Below, piece by piece: positions 42,901 to 51,438 of a stretch of DNA of 64,000 nt. Both the position numbers and the translations under genes were made by a program. This DNA is from CAWJKP01 sp963843465 (GTDB taxonomy: Bacteria; Planctomycetota; Planctomycetia; Pirellulales; Thermoguttaceae). The stretch lies in assembly GCA_963843465.1 (NCBI GenBank), contig CAWJKP010000003.1, positions 1,406,064 through 1,470,063 of the forward strand. Reading direction: 5' to 3'. The notes under the pieces were generated by a model. That model searched no databases, was not told the DNA's origin, and saw nothing but the letters and a program-made list of their open reading frames with translations. The first letter of the stretch is position 1. Each line of letters begins with the position of its first letter.

Positions 42901-44629
42901 GGGCAACAAGGTGACCGAGGAGATCGCCCGGCTGCGTCACTCGACGCCCGGAGTGTCGCTGATCTCGCCGCCGCCGCACCACGACATCTATTCCATCGAG
43001 GACCTGGCGCAGTTGATCTACGACTTGAAGTGCGCCAATCCCGAGGCCGAGGTCTCGGTGAAGCTGGTCTCCGAGGTGGGCGTGGGCACGGTCGCCGCCG
43101 GCGTGGCCAAGGGCAACGCCGACGAGGTGCTCATCAGCGGCTACGACGGCGGCACCGGCGCCAGCCCCTGGTCGTCGATCAAGCACGCCGGCACGCCCTG
43201 GGAGATCGGCCTGGCCGAGACCCAGCAGACGCTGGTGCTCAACGGTCTGCGGGACCGCATCCGCGTCCAGGTGGACGGCCATCTGCAGACCGGCCGCGAC
43301 GTGGTGATCGCCGCCCTGCTGGGCGCCGAGCGGTTCGGCTTCGGCACCTCGACGCTGGTCTCCCTGGGGTGCCTGCTGATGCGGAAGTGCCACCTGGGCA
43401 CCTGCCCGGTGGGCATCGCCACGCAGCGGCCCGATCTGCGGGCCCGCTTCCACGGCAAGGCCGACTACGTGATCCGCTTCCTGACCTTCGTCACCGAGGA
43501 GGCCCGGCAGATCATGGCCCGGCTCGGGTTCCGCACGATGGACGAAATGATCGGCCGCTCGGAACACCTGAACTTCGTCAAGGCCGTGGATCACTGGAAG
43601 GCCGCGGGACTGGACCTCTCGCCACTGTTGGCCCGGCCGCAGGGCAAGGACGGATGCGCCTTGCGTTGCGTGCGAAAACAGACCGACGCCCGGGCGTCGA
43701 ACCTGGATTGGAAGATCCTGGAAAGCGTGGGGGATGCGATCGACTCGGGCAAGCCGGTGAAGCTCGATCTTCCGATCCGCAACATCCACCGCACGGTGGG
43801 CGCGATACTGAGCAACCGCATCGTCAAACGCCGCGGCTCGGCCGGTCTGCCCGACAGTACCATCGAGATCACCTTCCAGGGCTCCGCCGGGCAAAGCTTC
43901 GGCGCGTTTCTGGCCCCGGGCGTGACCCTGCGGCTGATCGGCGAGTCGAACGACTACCTGGGCAAGGGGCTTTCCGGCGGCCGCATCGTCGTGGTCACGC
44001 CCCCCGGCTCGCCCTTCGACCCGCTGGAAAACGTGATCGTCGGCAACACCCTGCTCTACGGCGCTACCAGCGGCGAGGCCTTCATCAACGGCCTGGCCGG
44101 GGAACGCTTCGCCGTGCGAAACTCCGGCGCCGTGGCCGTCGTCGAAGGGCTGGGCGACCACGGCTGCGAATACATGACCAACGGCACGGTGGTGGTCCTC
44201 GGGCGGACGGGCCGAAACTTCGCCGCCGGCATGAGCGGCGGCATCGCCTACGTGTTGGACGAGCGCCAGTTGTTCGACACGCTTTGCAACCTGGACATGG
44301 TCGACCTGGAGTCGATCTGGCAGCAGGAAGACGAGCGGACCCTGCACGACCTGATCGCCCGGCACCATCGCTGGACCGGCAGCCTGCAGGCGCGGCGGAT
44401 CCTCGACAATTGGCAGGAGATGGCCGGCAAGTTCGTCAAGGTGATGCCCATCGACTACCGCAAGTCCCTGGAGCGGCTGCGGGAGCGGGAGCACGCCGCA
44501 ACCGAACAGACCCCCGCCACCGAAGAGGTCTTTGCCGAGCCGGGGGCCGGGGGCCGGCCGGGGGTCAGTGACGAGAGTTACGGCGCCCTGCCGCTTGCGA
44601 ACCCTTTATCCCCGACTCCTGACCCGTAA
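39983..44629 (+). CDS. gltB: glutamate synthase (NADPH) large subunit
   Basis: Transfers the amide of glutamine to 2-oxoglutarate, giving two glutamates. A 20-residue propeptide precedes the nucleophile Cys21 (HDACGIGAIV) of the class II amidotransferase domain; the central domain, FMN-binding synthase domain (STPGVSLISPPPHHDIYSIE; GYDGGTGASPW) and the CX5CX4C 3Fe-4S cluster (CLLMRKCHLGTC) follow, then the C-terminal beta-helix (GGRIVVVTPPGS). Length of about 1548 residues is normal. The last ~30 codons are derived from GGGGTCGGGG-type repeat sequence. gltD follows after 43 bp. Confidence 0.96.
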   Translation: MAHCAPKAQGLYDPAWEHDACGIGAIVNISGRREHAILEHGKQVLLNLQHRGAAGADESTGDGAGILMQIPLEFFAEEASRLGATLPTPRRYGVAMLFLPRNDEVRARCEAIVLDGVRHGGLRPLVWRDVPGRNDCLGSIARESEPVIRQLFIGGEGLEDQSLERRLFVVRKRIEHRVRRELGEAAEQFYVPSMSCRTIVYKGMFLAPQLFQYYADLADPRILTALCIVHQRYSTNTFPSWKLAQPFRMIAHNGEINTLRGNINRIQGYEKTMSCPALARDLSDLFPIIEPGGSDSASFDNVMELLVRAGRTSPHALMMMIPEAFGPRYHISIDKRAFYEYHAAMIEPWDGPAAMVFTDGRLVGGTLDRNGLRPCRYTVTTDGLVVLASEAGVIEFPPERIRQKGRLQPGRMFLVDTQEGRIVVDNEVKGKIARQKPYRRWLEQNLIELRGLFQPSRPLVIDHESLAQRLRAFGYTREELQLILAPMASNGQEPVGSMGTDTPLAVLSEGQKLLFCYFKQLFAQVTNPPIDPLREGLVMSLMSFTGKQRNLLAESPEHCRQLKLPHPILTNEDVCRLRAVKREDFKVATLPALFEADDPRPGHALRRALERLVEAGEKAIREGASLLIVSDRGVSASKAPIPSLLATAALHHGLLARRLRSEAGIVVESGEPREVMHFCLLCGYGANAINPYLAFEAVHRLREDGDLPQDSELDVLFDEYITAVKKGILKTMSKMGISTLRSYHSAQQFEAVGLAREVIDQYFRGTASRIGGVGLDTLAREALARHQAAFAPRLSGALDLEYGGEYHFRLDGQRHLWNPTTISRLQHAVLYDDQKAYDEYRDAHNQQSRQLCTLRGLFELVPGEPVPLEEVEPVSRIVRRFYSGAMSHGSISKEAHETLALAMNRLGAMSNTGEGGEDPARYQPAANGDSLNSAIKQVASARFGVTIEYLANARILQIKMAQGAKPGEGGQLPGNKVTEEIARLRHSTPGVSLISPPPHHDIYSIEDLAQLIYDLKCANPEAEVSVKLVSEVGVGTVAAGVAKGNADEVLISGYDGGTGASPWSSIKHAGTPWEIGLAETQQTLVLNGLRDRIRVQVDGHLQTGRDVVIAALLGAERFGFGTSTLVSLGCLLMRKCHLGTCPVGIATQRPDLRARFHGKADYVIRFLTFVTEEARQIMARLGFRTMDEMIGRSEHLNFVKAVDHWKAAGLDLSPLLARPQGKDGCALRCVRKQTDARASNLDWKILESVGDAIDSGKPVKLDLPIRNIHRTVGAILSNRIVKRRGSAGLPDSTIEITFQGSAGQSFGAFLAPGVTLRLIGESNDYLGKGLSGGRIVVVTPPGSPFDPLENVIVGNTLLYGATSGEAFINGLAGERFAVRNSGAVAVVEGLGDHGCEYMTNGTVVVLGRTGRNFAAGMSGGIAYVLDERQLFDTLCNLDMVDLESIWQQEDERTLHDLIARHHRWTGSLQARRILDNWQEMAGKFVKVMPIDYRKSLERLREREHAATEQTPATEEVFAEPGAGGRPGVSDESYGALPLANPLSPTPDP

Positions 44630-44670
44630 CCCCCGATCCCTGATCCCCGACCCCTGACCCCCGACCCCCG
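44609..44670. repeat. GGGGTCGGGG-type repeat between gltB and gltD
   Basis: CCCCGACTCCTGACCC-type runs fill the gap between the end of gltB and the gltD start, so gltD has no normal ribosome-binding site immediately upstream. Confidence 0.75.
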
Positions 44671-44672
44671 TC

Positions 44673-46100
44673 ATGACAAACCCCACCGGTTTTCTCGAGC
44701 ATCGTCGCGTCGAAGCGGGACATCGTCCGGTCTCGGAGCGGATCAAGGACTGGTACGAGGTCGACGTGCCGTTGGTGACCAAGACGCTCCACGAGCAGGC
44801 CGCCCGCTGCATGGACTGCGGCATCCCCTTCTGCCACGCGGCCGGCTGCCCGGTGAAGAACCGCATTCCCGAGTTCAACGACCTGGTCTACCGGGGCCGC
44901 TGGCAAGAGGCGGCCGAGAACCTGCACTCCACCAACAACTTCCCCGAGATCACGGGGCGGGTCTGCCCGGCGCCCTGCGAGGCCGCCTGCACGCTGAACG
45001 TCAACGACGACCCGGTGACCATCAAGCAGATCGAGTTCCAGATCGCGGAGAAGGCCTTTAGCGAAGGCTGGGTGCAGCCCATCCGCCCGGCCGCCCGCAG
45101 CGGCAAGCGGGTGGCCGTGATCGGCTCGGGTCCGGCCGGCCTGGCCGCGGCCCAAGAGCTCGCCCGCGCCGGCCACGAGGTGGTGGTCTTCGAGAAAGAC
45201 GACCGCGTAGGCGGCCTGTTGCGCTACGGCATTCCCGACTTCAAGCTGGAAAAACACGTGTTGGACCGCCGCCTGGAGCAGTTGGTCGCCGAGGGCGTGA
45301 AGTTCGAGCCGGGCGTACACGTCGGCGCCGACATCTCCGGCCGCTACCTGCGGCGGATGTTCGACGGCATCTGCCTCACGATGGGCGCCGGCAAGCCCCG
45401 GCCGCTCGGCATCCCGGGCGCGGACCTCAAGGGCGTCCACTTCGCCATGGAGTTTCTCACGCAGCAGAACCGCCGCCTGGCCCACGACCCGGCCGCGCTG
45501 CTGGGCGCGAAGATCTCGGCCGAGGGCCGACACGTGGTGGTCGTCGGCGGCGGCGACACGGGCAGCGACTGCGTGGGCACCTCGATCCGGCAAGGGGCCG
45601 CCTCGGTCACCCAGATCGAGATCCTTCCCATGCCGCCGCCGCTGCGCCGCAATCCCGAGACCCCTTGGCCCTCCTGGCCCAAGATCATGCGGACCTCCAG
45701 CTCCCAGGAAGAGGGCTGCACGCGCCGCTGGAGCATCCTCACCAAGGCCCTGCTGCCCGGCCCCGACGGCGGCGTCGGCCGGCTTTGCGGCTGCGAAGTC
45801 GACTGGCTGCAAGGCGACAAGGGCTGGGAGATGCGCGAGCGGCCCGGCACCGGCTTCGAGATCCAGGCCGAGCTGGTGCTGATCGCGATGGGCTTTCTGC
45901 ACGTGGTCCACGAGGGCCTGATCGAGCAGTTGGGCCTGGACGTGAACCACCGCGGCAACGTCGCCGTCCGCAACGGGATGACCAGCGAGCCCGGCGTCTT
46001 CGCCGCCGGCGACACGGTCCGCGGCGCGTCGCTGGTCGTCCACGCCATCAACGAGGGCCGCCAGGTTGCCGCGGCGATTGAGAAGTATCTGGTAGCGTAG
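44673..46100 (+). CDS. gltD: glutamate synthase (NADPH) small subunit
   Basis: Feeds electrons from NADPH to the large subunit. Two cysteine clusters (CMDCGIPFCHAAGCPVKN and CPAPCEAACTLN) bind 4Fe-4S centres; VAVIGSGPAGLAAA is the FAD-binding and VVVVGGGDTGSDC the NADPH-binding site. Length is 475 residues, as usual. The preceding gap is repeat sequence, so translation may depend on coupling to gltB. Confidence 0.95.
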   Translation: MTNPTGFLEHRRVEAGHRPVSERIKDWYEVDVPLVTKTLHEQAARCMDCGIPFCHAAGCPVKNRIPEFNDLVYRGRWQEAAENLHSTNNFPEITGRVCPAPCEAACTLNVNDDPVTIKQIEFQIAEKAFSEGWVQPIRPAARSGKRVAVIGSGPAGLAAAQELARAGHEVVVFEKDDRVGGLLRYGIPDFKLEKHVLDRRLEQLVAEGVKFEPGVHVGADISGRYLRRMFDGICLTMGAGKPRPLGIPGADLKGVHFAMEFLTQQNRRLAHDPAALLGAKISAEGRHVVVVGGGDTGSDCVGTSIRQGAASVTQIEILPMPPPLRRNPETPWPSWPKIMRTSSSQEEGCTRRWSILTKALLPGPDGGVGRLCGCEVDWLQGDKGWEMRERPGTGFEIQAELVLIAMGFLHVVHEGLIEQLGLDVNHRGNVAVRNGMTSEPGVFAAGDTVRGASLVVHAINEGRQVAAAIEKYLVA

Positions 46101-46139
46101 GAACCAGGCAATCACGAAAACCCGAAAGCACGAAAACGC

Positions 46140-46180
46140 GAAAAAGCAGGGTGGGTCGAGCGCAGCGAACCCACCATGCT
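46140..46180. repeat. fragment of GGGTGGGTCGAGCGC repeat
   Basis: GGGTGGGTCGAGCGCAGCGA followed by ACCCACC, a short palindrome downstream of gltD, related in its ends to the GTAGGGTGGG family; could end the gltBD transcript. Confidence 0.5.
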
Positions 46181-46230
46181 GCGGAGGAACGTCGTAATCC
46201 GCCCTCAAACGGACGGCTGGCGTCCTGGTC

Positions 46231-46535
46231 TCAGCCCCGAAGGGGCGCGACTCGATAGCCCAGGGCGCAGCCCTGGGGACGGGAAGTCCCCATGGCCGTC
46301 GAAGCCCTGAAAGGGCGTGACAACCGCTCGCCGCAGGGCTGGATGGTTGCGCCCCGTTTGGCTTGGCGTCGATGACGGCGAGTAGTCCCCAGGGCGTTGT
46401 CACGTTCTATCGGCGGACGCCCCTTCGGGGCTAACTTGTTGCGCCCTTTCAGGGCTACAACGCCCGTTGGGCTTCGTGACCCAGGGCTCCGCCCTGGGCT
46501 ATCGAGTTGCGCCCCTTCGGGGCTGAATCCGCCGC
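46231..46535. repeat. long composite inverted repeat, about 300 bp
   Basis: AGCCCCGAAGGGGCGC and ATAGCCCAGGGCGCAGCCCT at the left pair with AGGGCTCCGCCCTGGGCTAT and GCGCCCCTTCGGGGCTGA at the right; internal AGCCCTGAAAGGGCG pairs with CGCCCTTTCAGGGCT. No gene is present. Confidence 0.8.
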
Positions 46536-46630
46536 GCCTTAGGGTCTGATTGGGCATCGCACATATTCACCTAATCGGCTCGATGCGCCCGGCTATTCAC
46601 CCCCGCGGCGCCCCCGGCTATACTACGGCC

Positions 46631-47716
46631 ATGAGCCAGACGCGCAAACCCCGCCGCCGCTTCCGCTTCCAGTACAGTCTGCGTTCGCTGATGCTGCTGG
46701 TGCTTCTGGCGAGCCTCGGCATGAGCTGGTATGCCGTCCGGGCGAAGAAGGCCCGCGAACAGAAGGCGGCGGTGGAGGAGATAAGGAAGCTGGGCGGGAT
46801 GGTCCATTACGATTACTTAGGCGGCGTGCGCAGCAGCCGGCCGCGTGCAGACCCGCCGGGACCAGCGTGGCTGCGCAATCTGCTGGGAGATGATTTCGTG
46901 GCAACGGTCGTTGAGGTTCGTTTTCACTCTCCGACGCTCACGGACGCCGGCTTGCAGAATGTCGTCGGTTTGACGAAACTTCAGATGTTGGGCCTGGATC
47001 ATGCGAAGGTCACGGACGCCGGCTTGGGTTGTCTTGAGAGACTCACAGAACTGAAGGCATTGAGCCTTGACGACACGCAGGTTACGGATGCCGGCTTGGA
47101 GCACGTCAAGGGGCTGACGAAGCTCCAGGAGTTGAGCCTTGACGACACCCAGATAACGGACGCCGGCTTGACGCGCCTCGTGAGACTGACGGAACTTCGG
47201 GCGTTGAACCTCGATAATACGGGCGTCGCGGACGCCGGCTTGGGGTACATCAGGGGACTGACGAAACTACAGAGGTTGTCGCTCTACCGTACGCACGTCA
47301 CCGATGCCGGCCTGGAGCATCTGAGAGGAATGACGCACCTCATGGAGCTGTTTCTCGGCGACACGTACGTCACGGGCGCCGGTTTGAAGCACATCAAGGG
47401 GCTGCCCATACTTGACGCGCTGGGCCTCGGTGGTACGAAAGTCACCGATGCTGGCTTGGCAGAACTGAAAGGAACGACGCAGCTCCAGTACTTGGGCCTC
47501 GATAGTACGCAGGTCAGCGACGCCGGCCTGCGGCATCTCAAAGGACTTACGAAGCTCCAGGTGTTGTTTCTCAGATGCACGAGCGTTTCAGACGCTAGCT
47601 TGGAGCAAATCATGCGACTCAGGGATCTCGATATCTTGGACCTCAACGGCACGAAGGTCACCGATCAGGGCCTGAAGAGACTTCAGCAGGCGTTGCCAAA
47701 CTGCAGGATCGAGTAG
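46631..47716 (+). CDS. membrane-anchored leucine-rich-repeat protein
   Basis: A basic N-terminus and one transmembrane segment (FRFQYSLRSLMLLVLLASLG) typical of planctomycete LRR proteins are followed by about a dozen 24-residue repeats of the type VTDAGLEHVKGLTKLQELSL, ending with VTDQGLKRLQQALPNC. The fold is a curved solenoid used for binding proteins. The ATG at 46631 fits the basic N-terminus; a frame-compatible ATG 27 codons upstream has no conserved sequence. Confidence 0.85.
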   Translation: MSQTRKPRRRFRFQYSLRSLMLLVLLASLGMSWYAVRAKKAREQKAAVEEIRKLGGMVHYDYLGGVRSSRPRADPPGPAWLRNLLGDDFVATVVEVRFHSPTLTDAGLQNVVGLTKLQMLGLDHAKVTDAGLGCLERLTELKALSLDDTQVTDAGLEHVKGLTKLQELSLDDTQITDAGLTRLVRLTELRALNLDNTGVADAGLGYIRGLTKLQRLSLYRTHVTDAGLEHLRGMTHLMELFLGDTYVTGAGLKHIKGLPILDALGLGGTKVTDAGLAELKGTTQLQYLGLDSTQVSDAGLRHLKGLTKLQVLFLRCTSVSDASLEQIMRLRDLDILDLNGTKVTDQGLKRLQQALPNCRIE

Positions 47717-47743
47717 CCGTAACCGGCATCCCGCCGCGAAACG

Positions 47744-48300
47744 GACGCCTCCGCGGCCCGCCCTGGAGGGGCGGATCTTCTTTCAGCCCAAGGCAACGCT
47801 CTGGGACTCACGACGCCAACGGGCCGTTTACACTGGCCCAACGGGCCAACCGTTCCCCTAATCTTGGCCGCAGTCCCTTCTTGGGCGGTGATAAAAAGAA
47901 CGGTTGGCCCGTCGGGCCGACGGAGTCGCGCGGGCGTCATCGTCCCCAGGGCTGCGTCCTCGTTGTTACGCACAAGTCGACGATGCACCCCATCCACCTT
48001 GTGTGGATGGTGGACAAGATTGGCGGCTAAATGACAAAACCGGTACAACCCAGACCCCATCCGGCTTGCCCGGATGGTGAATCAGATTGTCTGGCTACGC
48101 AACTCGCCTCTGAAGCCAGCAATCTTCTTCACCCACGTGACGAGCACGTGGGGGTCGACTGGTTCACGTTTACCTCTTTTAGCCAATCAATCTTGTTCAC
48201 CATCGGGACAAGCCCGCTGGGGTCCAAAGTTGTGCGTAACAACGAGGGCTGCGCCCCGGGCTATCGAGTGACGCCCTTTCCCGGCCAAGAAAGCTCGCGT
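47744..48300. repeat. cluster of dispersed repeat fragments
   Basis: Contains CACCATCCGG- and CACGTGACGAGCACGTGGGG-type hairpins, a GTTGTTACGCACAA / TTGTGCGTAACAAC inverted pair (about 47963-47977 and 48231-48244) and a GGGCTGCGCCCCGGGCTATC fragment related to 46231-46535. No convincing gene. Confidence 0.6.
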
Positions 48301-48483
48301 GGATGCGCCGCGGCCGACGATCCCCGGTGACCGGCCAATTCTTGATGGCGATGGGGGGCGAAGCCTTTGGAGTGCGGCGACATGTCGCCGCTTTTCCGAA
48401 GGCGATACCACCCCAAGCTTCCGGCCGCCCGGAACGTCAGCAACCTGCGGAAGCTGAATCAGCACCACGTCCGCCGGTTTCAT
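48187..48483 (-). pseudogene. truncated MazF/PemK-like toxin, interrupted by a palindromic repeat
   Basis: The first ~22 residues (MKPADVVLIQLPQVADVPGG) resemble the N-terminus of MazF/PemK-type mRNA interferases (MKxGDVVLVxxP). Then the TTTGGAGTGCGGCGAC repeat (48368-48397) takes over the reading frame and no toxin sequence follows. The ATG overlaps the upstream antitoxin stop (ATGA), as in an intact toxin-antitoxin operon. Confidence 0.6.
48368..48397. repeat. half copy of TTTGGAGTGCGGCGAC repeat
   Basis: TTTGGAGTGCGGCGACATGT followed by CGCCGCTTTT; truncates the toxin gene. Confidence 0.8.
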
Positions 48484-48686
48484 GATTCAAGTTCCGGCTT
48501 GATGTCGTCAAGGCTGTACTCCGGCTCGTCTTCGCCGAATGCGTGGGAGAACTGCCTTCGACCGAACTCCTGCCAGGCTTCACGGTCTTCCTGCAAACTC
48601 AGGAATCGCGCGAAGTCCAACACTTCCTCAAGTCGGTTTTCGGGAAGGCTTTGCAGAATTCCTTTCAAGAGGTCCCTGCTGGTCAT
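48480..48686 (-). CDS. small antitoxin-like protein (DUF2281-like)
   Basis: A 68-residue acidic protein: MTSRDLLKGILQSLPENRLE followed by EVLDFARFLSLQEDREAW, ending DEPEYSLDDIKPELES. The LPxxxLxEVLDFARFL pattern is common in DUF2281-type and related antitoxins. It overlaps the toxin remnant by four bases. With the toxin broken, this is probably an orphan antitoxin. Confidence 0.65.
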   Translation of the reverse strand: MTSRDLLKGILQSLPENRLEEVLDFARFLSLQEDREAWQEFGRRQFSHAFGEDEPEYSLDDIKPELES

Positions 48687-48795
48687 CGGCGTCCTCCTCG
48701 CATCTTGAAGCCGCGTGCATCAAGTAATCGTAGCATTGTGGGCTATCTTCTTCGAGGAAGTTGGCGGCCAGGACGACTACGCTCAAGGTATAGGA

Positions 48796-48949
48796 CTAAT
48801 GGGACGCATGGGGCCTATGAGACTAATATCGGACCCATAGGTCTCATTTGTCCCATGAGTCCCATTCGTCCTATTAGTGCCGTGTTTCTGGCTGGGTTGT
48901 CCTTCGCGGCCTCCCCTCACCCCGACCCTCTCCCGGAGGGAGAGGGAGA
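48796..48949. repeat. palindromic ATGGGAC/GTCCCAT repeat and GAGGGAGAGGG repeat
   Basis: ACTAATGGGACGCATGGG (48796 on) pairs with CCCATTCGTCCTATTAGT (to 48878), and CCCTCTCCCGGAGGGAGAGG lies at about 48924-48946 just before the stop of the DUF885 gene. Confidence 0.65.
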
Positions 48950-50826
48950 CTACCGCATCGCCTCGTCCTGGAACTTCCAGGCAGGCTTGCTCCCCGGGCT
49001 CAGCGGCAGGCCGAGCAGCGACGCCCGCAGCAATTCGATGGGCATTGTGTTCTCGCGGAGCACGGCGCCGTGGAACTCGGCCTCTGACATCTTTCCGCCG
49101 CCGACCAGCTCCTTGTGCAAGCTGTAGAGTTGCAGGCCGCCGAGGAGATAGCCGGCCTGGTAGAGGGGCTGCGCGGTGAGGTAGCGGCGGACCTCGCCGG
49201 TGGCTCCCAGCCGCTCGTGGCCTACCCGATCGACGAGAAAATCGATCATCTCGGCGGGAGTCATCTTTCCAAGCTGATAGCGAAGCGTGACCAGGATCCG
49301 CGCGGCCCGGTGCATCCGCCAGAAGAGCATCCCGATGCGGTCCTCCGGGGTCTGAGCCCAGCCCAGGTCGAACAGTCGAAGCTCCCAGTAGAGGGCCCAG
49401 CCTTCGATGTAAAAGGGCGTGCCGAAAAGTCGGCGGTGGGTGTTGTACCGCTGGCCGTAAAAACCTTGGAGGTGGTGGCCCGGGATCAGCTCATGGGGCG
49501 TGACCAGCCGCATGAAGTGGCGATTGTTGCCCCGCATCACCATCAGCTTCTCGTCCTGATCCAGGGCGCCGTTGGCGTAGGCCACCATCATCTCCTGGCC
49601 CCCGTAAGCGGCGTAGGGCAGCGTCTTCAATTCGCCGGGCGGGATCATCGCCAGCCGCCAGCTCTCCCGGCAAAGGGGCGGAACGTCGACCAGGTTCCGC
49701 CGGCGGACGAAGTCCGTCGCTTCCCGGGCGATCCGCGCGACCAGCTCGTCCTGTTGGCCGGGCGGGGCGTAATCGGACTTCACCCGCGCCAACGCCGCCT
49801 TCCAATCCTCGCCCAGGCCCATCGCCCGGGAGTTGACCTTCATCTGCTGCTCGCACCACTCCAGCTCCCGCTGGCCGATGGCGATCAACTCCTCCGCCGA
49901 GTAGGGCAGCCACTCGAAACGGATCTCCTCCGCCAGCGACGCGGCCCCCAGGGGCTCGCCGACCAGCGGGTCGTCTTCCTTGCCCTTCTGGCCGGCGATC
50001 TCCTCCCGCAGCAGCTTGGCGTAGGCCTCCAGTTGCTTCTGGGCCTCGTCGTAGGGCTTCCGCATCCACCAGGCGAACTGCGGCCGATAACCGTCGTAGA
50101 AGCCGAACCAGGCCTTGAGCGTTCGCGACAAGCGCTGGACCGTCCTGGCCGTGCGCAAGGCCAGCTCGGCAGAGACAGTAGGGTGGGACAAGGCCGCTGT
50201 AGCGGCCGCGGGCCCACCGGCAACCGGTGGAGTTGGTGGGCCGGCATCGCGGCGGCGAGCTTGTCCCACCCTACTTGCTTGTCCGACCCTACGGACTTGG
50301 CGTCGTGGCTGCCCTTATAAGCCTTTTCAACCTGCTCGCGGAGTTGCTTGACGTCGCGGCCGAGCTGTTCGATTTTCGTAGCCGCGTCGCGAAGGTCCAG
50401 CCGTCCGCCCTGGCGCCGTGCGGATTCCAGGGTGAGGATCGTCTGGCGAAACGCCAGCAGCGGCTCCATCTCGGCCAGCCGGCGGCGATCCCGCGACGCG
50501 TGGGCCAACGAGCGGTCCAGCTCATTGGCCAGCAGCAAGTAATCGACCCGACCCGCCGGGCCGAGCTTCCGGAAGTCCAGGCCGCCGAGTTTCGCCCGCC
50601 AGGCGGACAGCAAGCGCTCGAGGCGATCGAGGCCCTCTGCGGACGCCGGCAGTTCGAAGGCCCTGGTCACGCTCGACTGGTCGGCCTCATATTGGCCGAT
50701 CAGCTCGGGCATGTACTCTGGCGACGAGGGCGAGGGCTCGTCGGCCGGCAATCCCGCCCCGGGACAGGCCAGGATGAAGAGGAGTGTTACGGGTACGAGG
50801 CGTTTGACCAGCGGGAGCGGCCGCAT
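48950..50826 (-). pseudogene. DUF885 family metallopeptidase-like protein, split by a palindromic repeat
   Basis: The N-terminal part (MRPLPLVKRLVPVTLLFILA signal peptide, then PEYMPELIGQYEADQSSVTR) runs to about 50290 in one frame; the C-terminal part (AELALRTARTVQRLSRTLKA ... WKFQDEAMR) continues in another frame from about 50177. The break coincides exactly with repeat copy E (50178-50274) plus a short GTAGGGTCGG fragment. The C-terminal part has the putative zinc motif TPHELIPGHHLQ and other DUF885 features (GTPFYIEGWALYWELRLFDL). The family includes likely exported peptidases. The C-terminal half could still be made if it has its own start. Confidence 0.8.
50178..50274. repeat. GTAGGGTGGG palindromic repeat, copy E, inside DUF885 gene
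   Basis: 97 bp from GTAGGGTGGGACAAGG to GAGCTTGTCCCACCCTAC, with central CCGGCAACCGG. It shifts the host reading frame. Confidence 0.85.
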
Positions 50827-51173
50827 CACGGGAGGTCCTGGCGTTGGGTTGAGAGCTGCCCTAGCGTTCAGCCTAACATGCCCGCAGGGCCGGGGCCAGA
50901 CCGTCCCGTGGGCAGTGATCGTACCATTTGCCCGAAAGATCCGTGGGGGGTTTGACTTCTGCTCAGCAGCAGTCGCCGGGGCACGGTGTTTAATCCGACT
51001 GCTCTTCCTTCTCCACCCGATGGTGACGCTTCGCCGGACGGGTTGCCATCGAAGTCCACAAATGTCACAATATCTGTGCCGGGTGGAAGTTGCAGAAGCG
51101 GCTTTTTCAGCCGCATGGGAAGGTAAAGGGACGTCAACCGTTGCGGCGTCAGCGTAACGTGAATGAAGTGCAA
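50827..51173. other. intergenic region, no recognised gene
   Basis: Short open frames on both strands (for example around 51000-51200 on the minus strand) show no family signature. AAGCGGCTTTTTCAGCCGCAT (51098-51118) is a small hairpin. Confidence 0.4.
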
Positions 51174-51256
51174 GCCGGAGTGGCGGAATGGCAGACGCGC
51201 TGGACTCAAAATCCAGTTGCCGCAAGGCAGTGAGGGTTCAACTCCCTCCTCCGGTA
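51174..51256 (+). tRNA. tRNA-Leu (anticodon CAA)
   Basis: Acceptor GCCGGAG pairs with CTCCGGT, the anticodon stem-loop is CTGGA-CTCAAAA-TCCAG giving CAA, a long variable arm TGCCGCAAGGCA and T-arm GAGGGTTCAACTCCCTC follow. The 3' CCA is not encoded. It reads UUG leucine codons. Confidence 0.92.
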
Positions 51257-51438
51257 CTTATAAGTCGTTATTTACCAAAAACTTACGACGACGAATTTGA
51301 GGCCGGGTTTTGCAACCCATTCGTTTGACGAGTACACCATATCAGGGCGACTAGGGGGCCTTCTTCCAGTTGGATTTTTTCCCCAGCCGGGGGCAACACT
51401 GGCTTCTCCTATTTTCCAGAACCAGGATGCGGTAAACC

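Noticed and set aside
39935..44494. 1519-codon open frame on the minus strand
   Set aside because: It is the antisense of gltB, which has all enzyme motifs; the antisense frame has no family signature and arises from G+C-rich codon bias.
50868..51209. 113-codon minus-strand frame upstream of the DUF885 gene
   Set aside because: It overlaps the tRNA-Leu gene and has no recognised domain.
51174..51256. Integration site at the tRNA-Leu gene
   Set aside because: No integrase gene or duplicated tRNA 3' end is found in the window.
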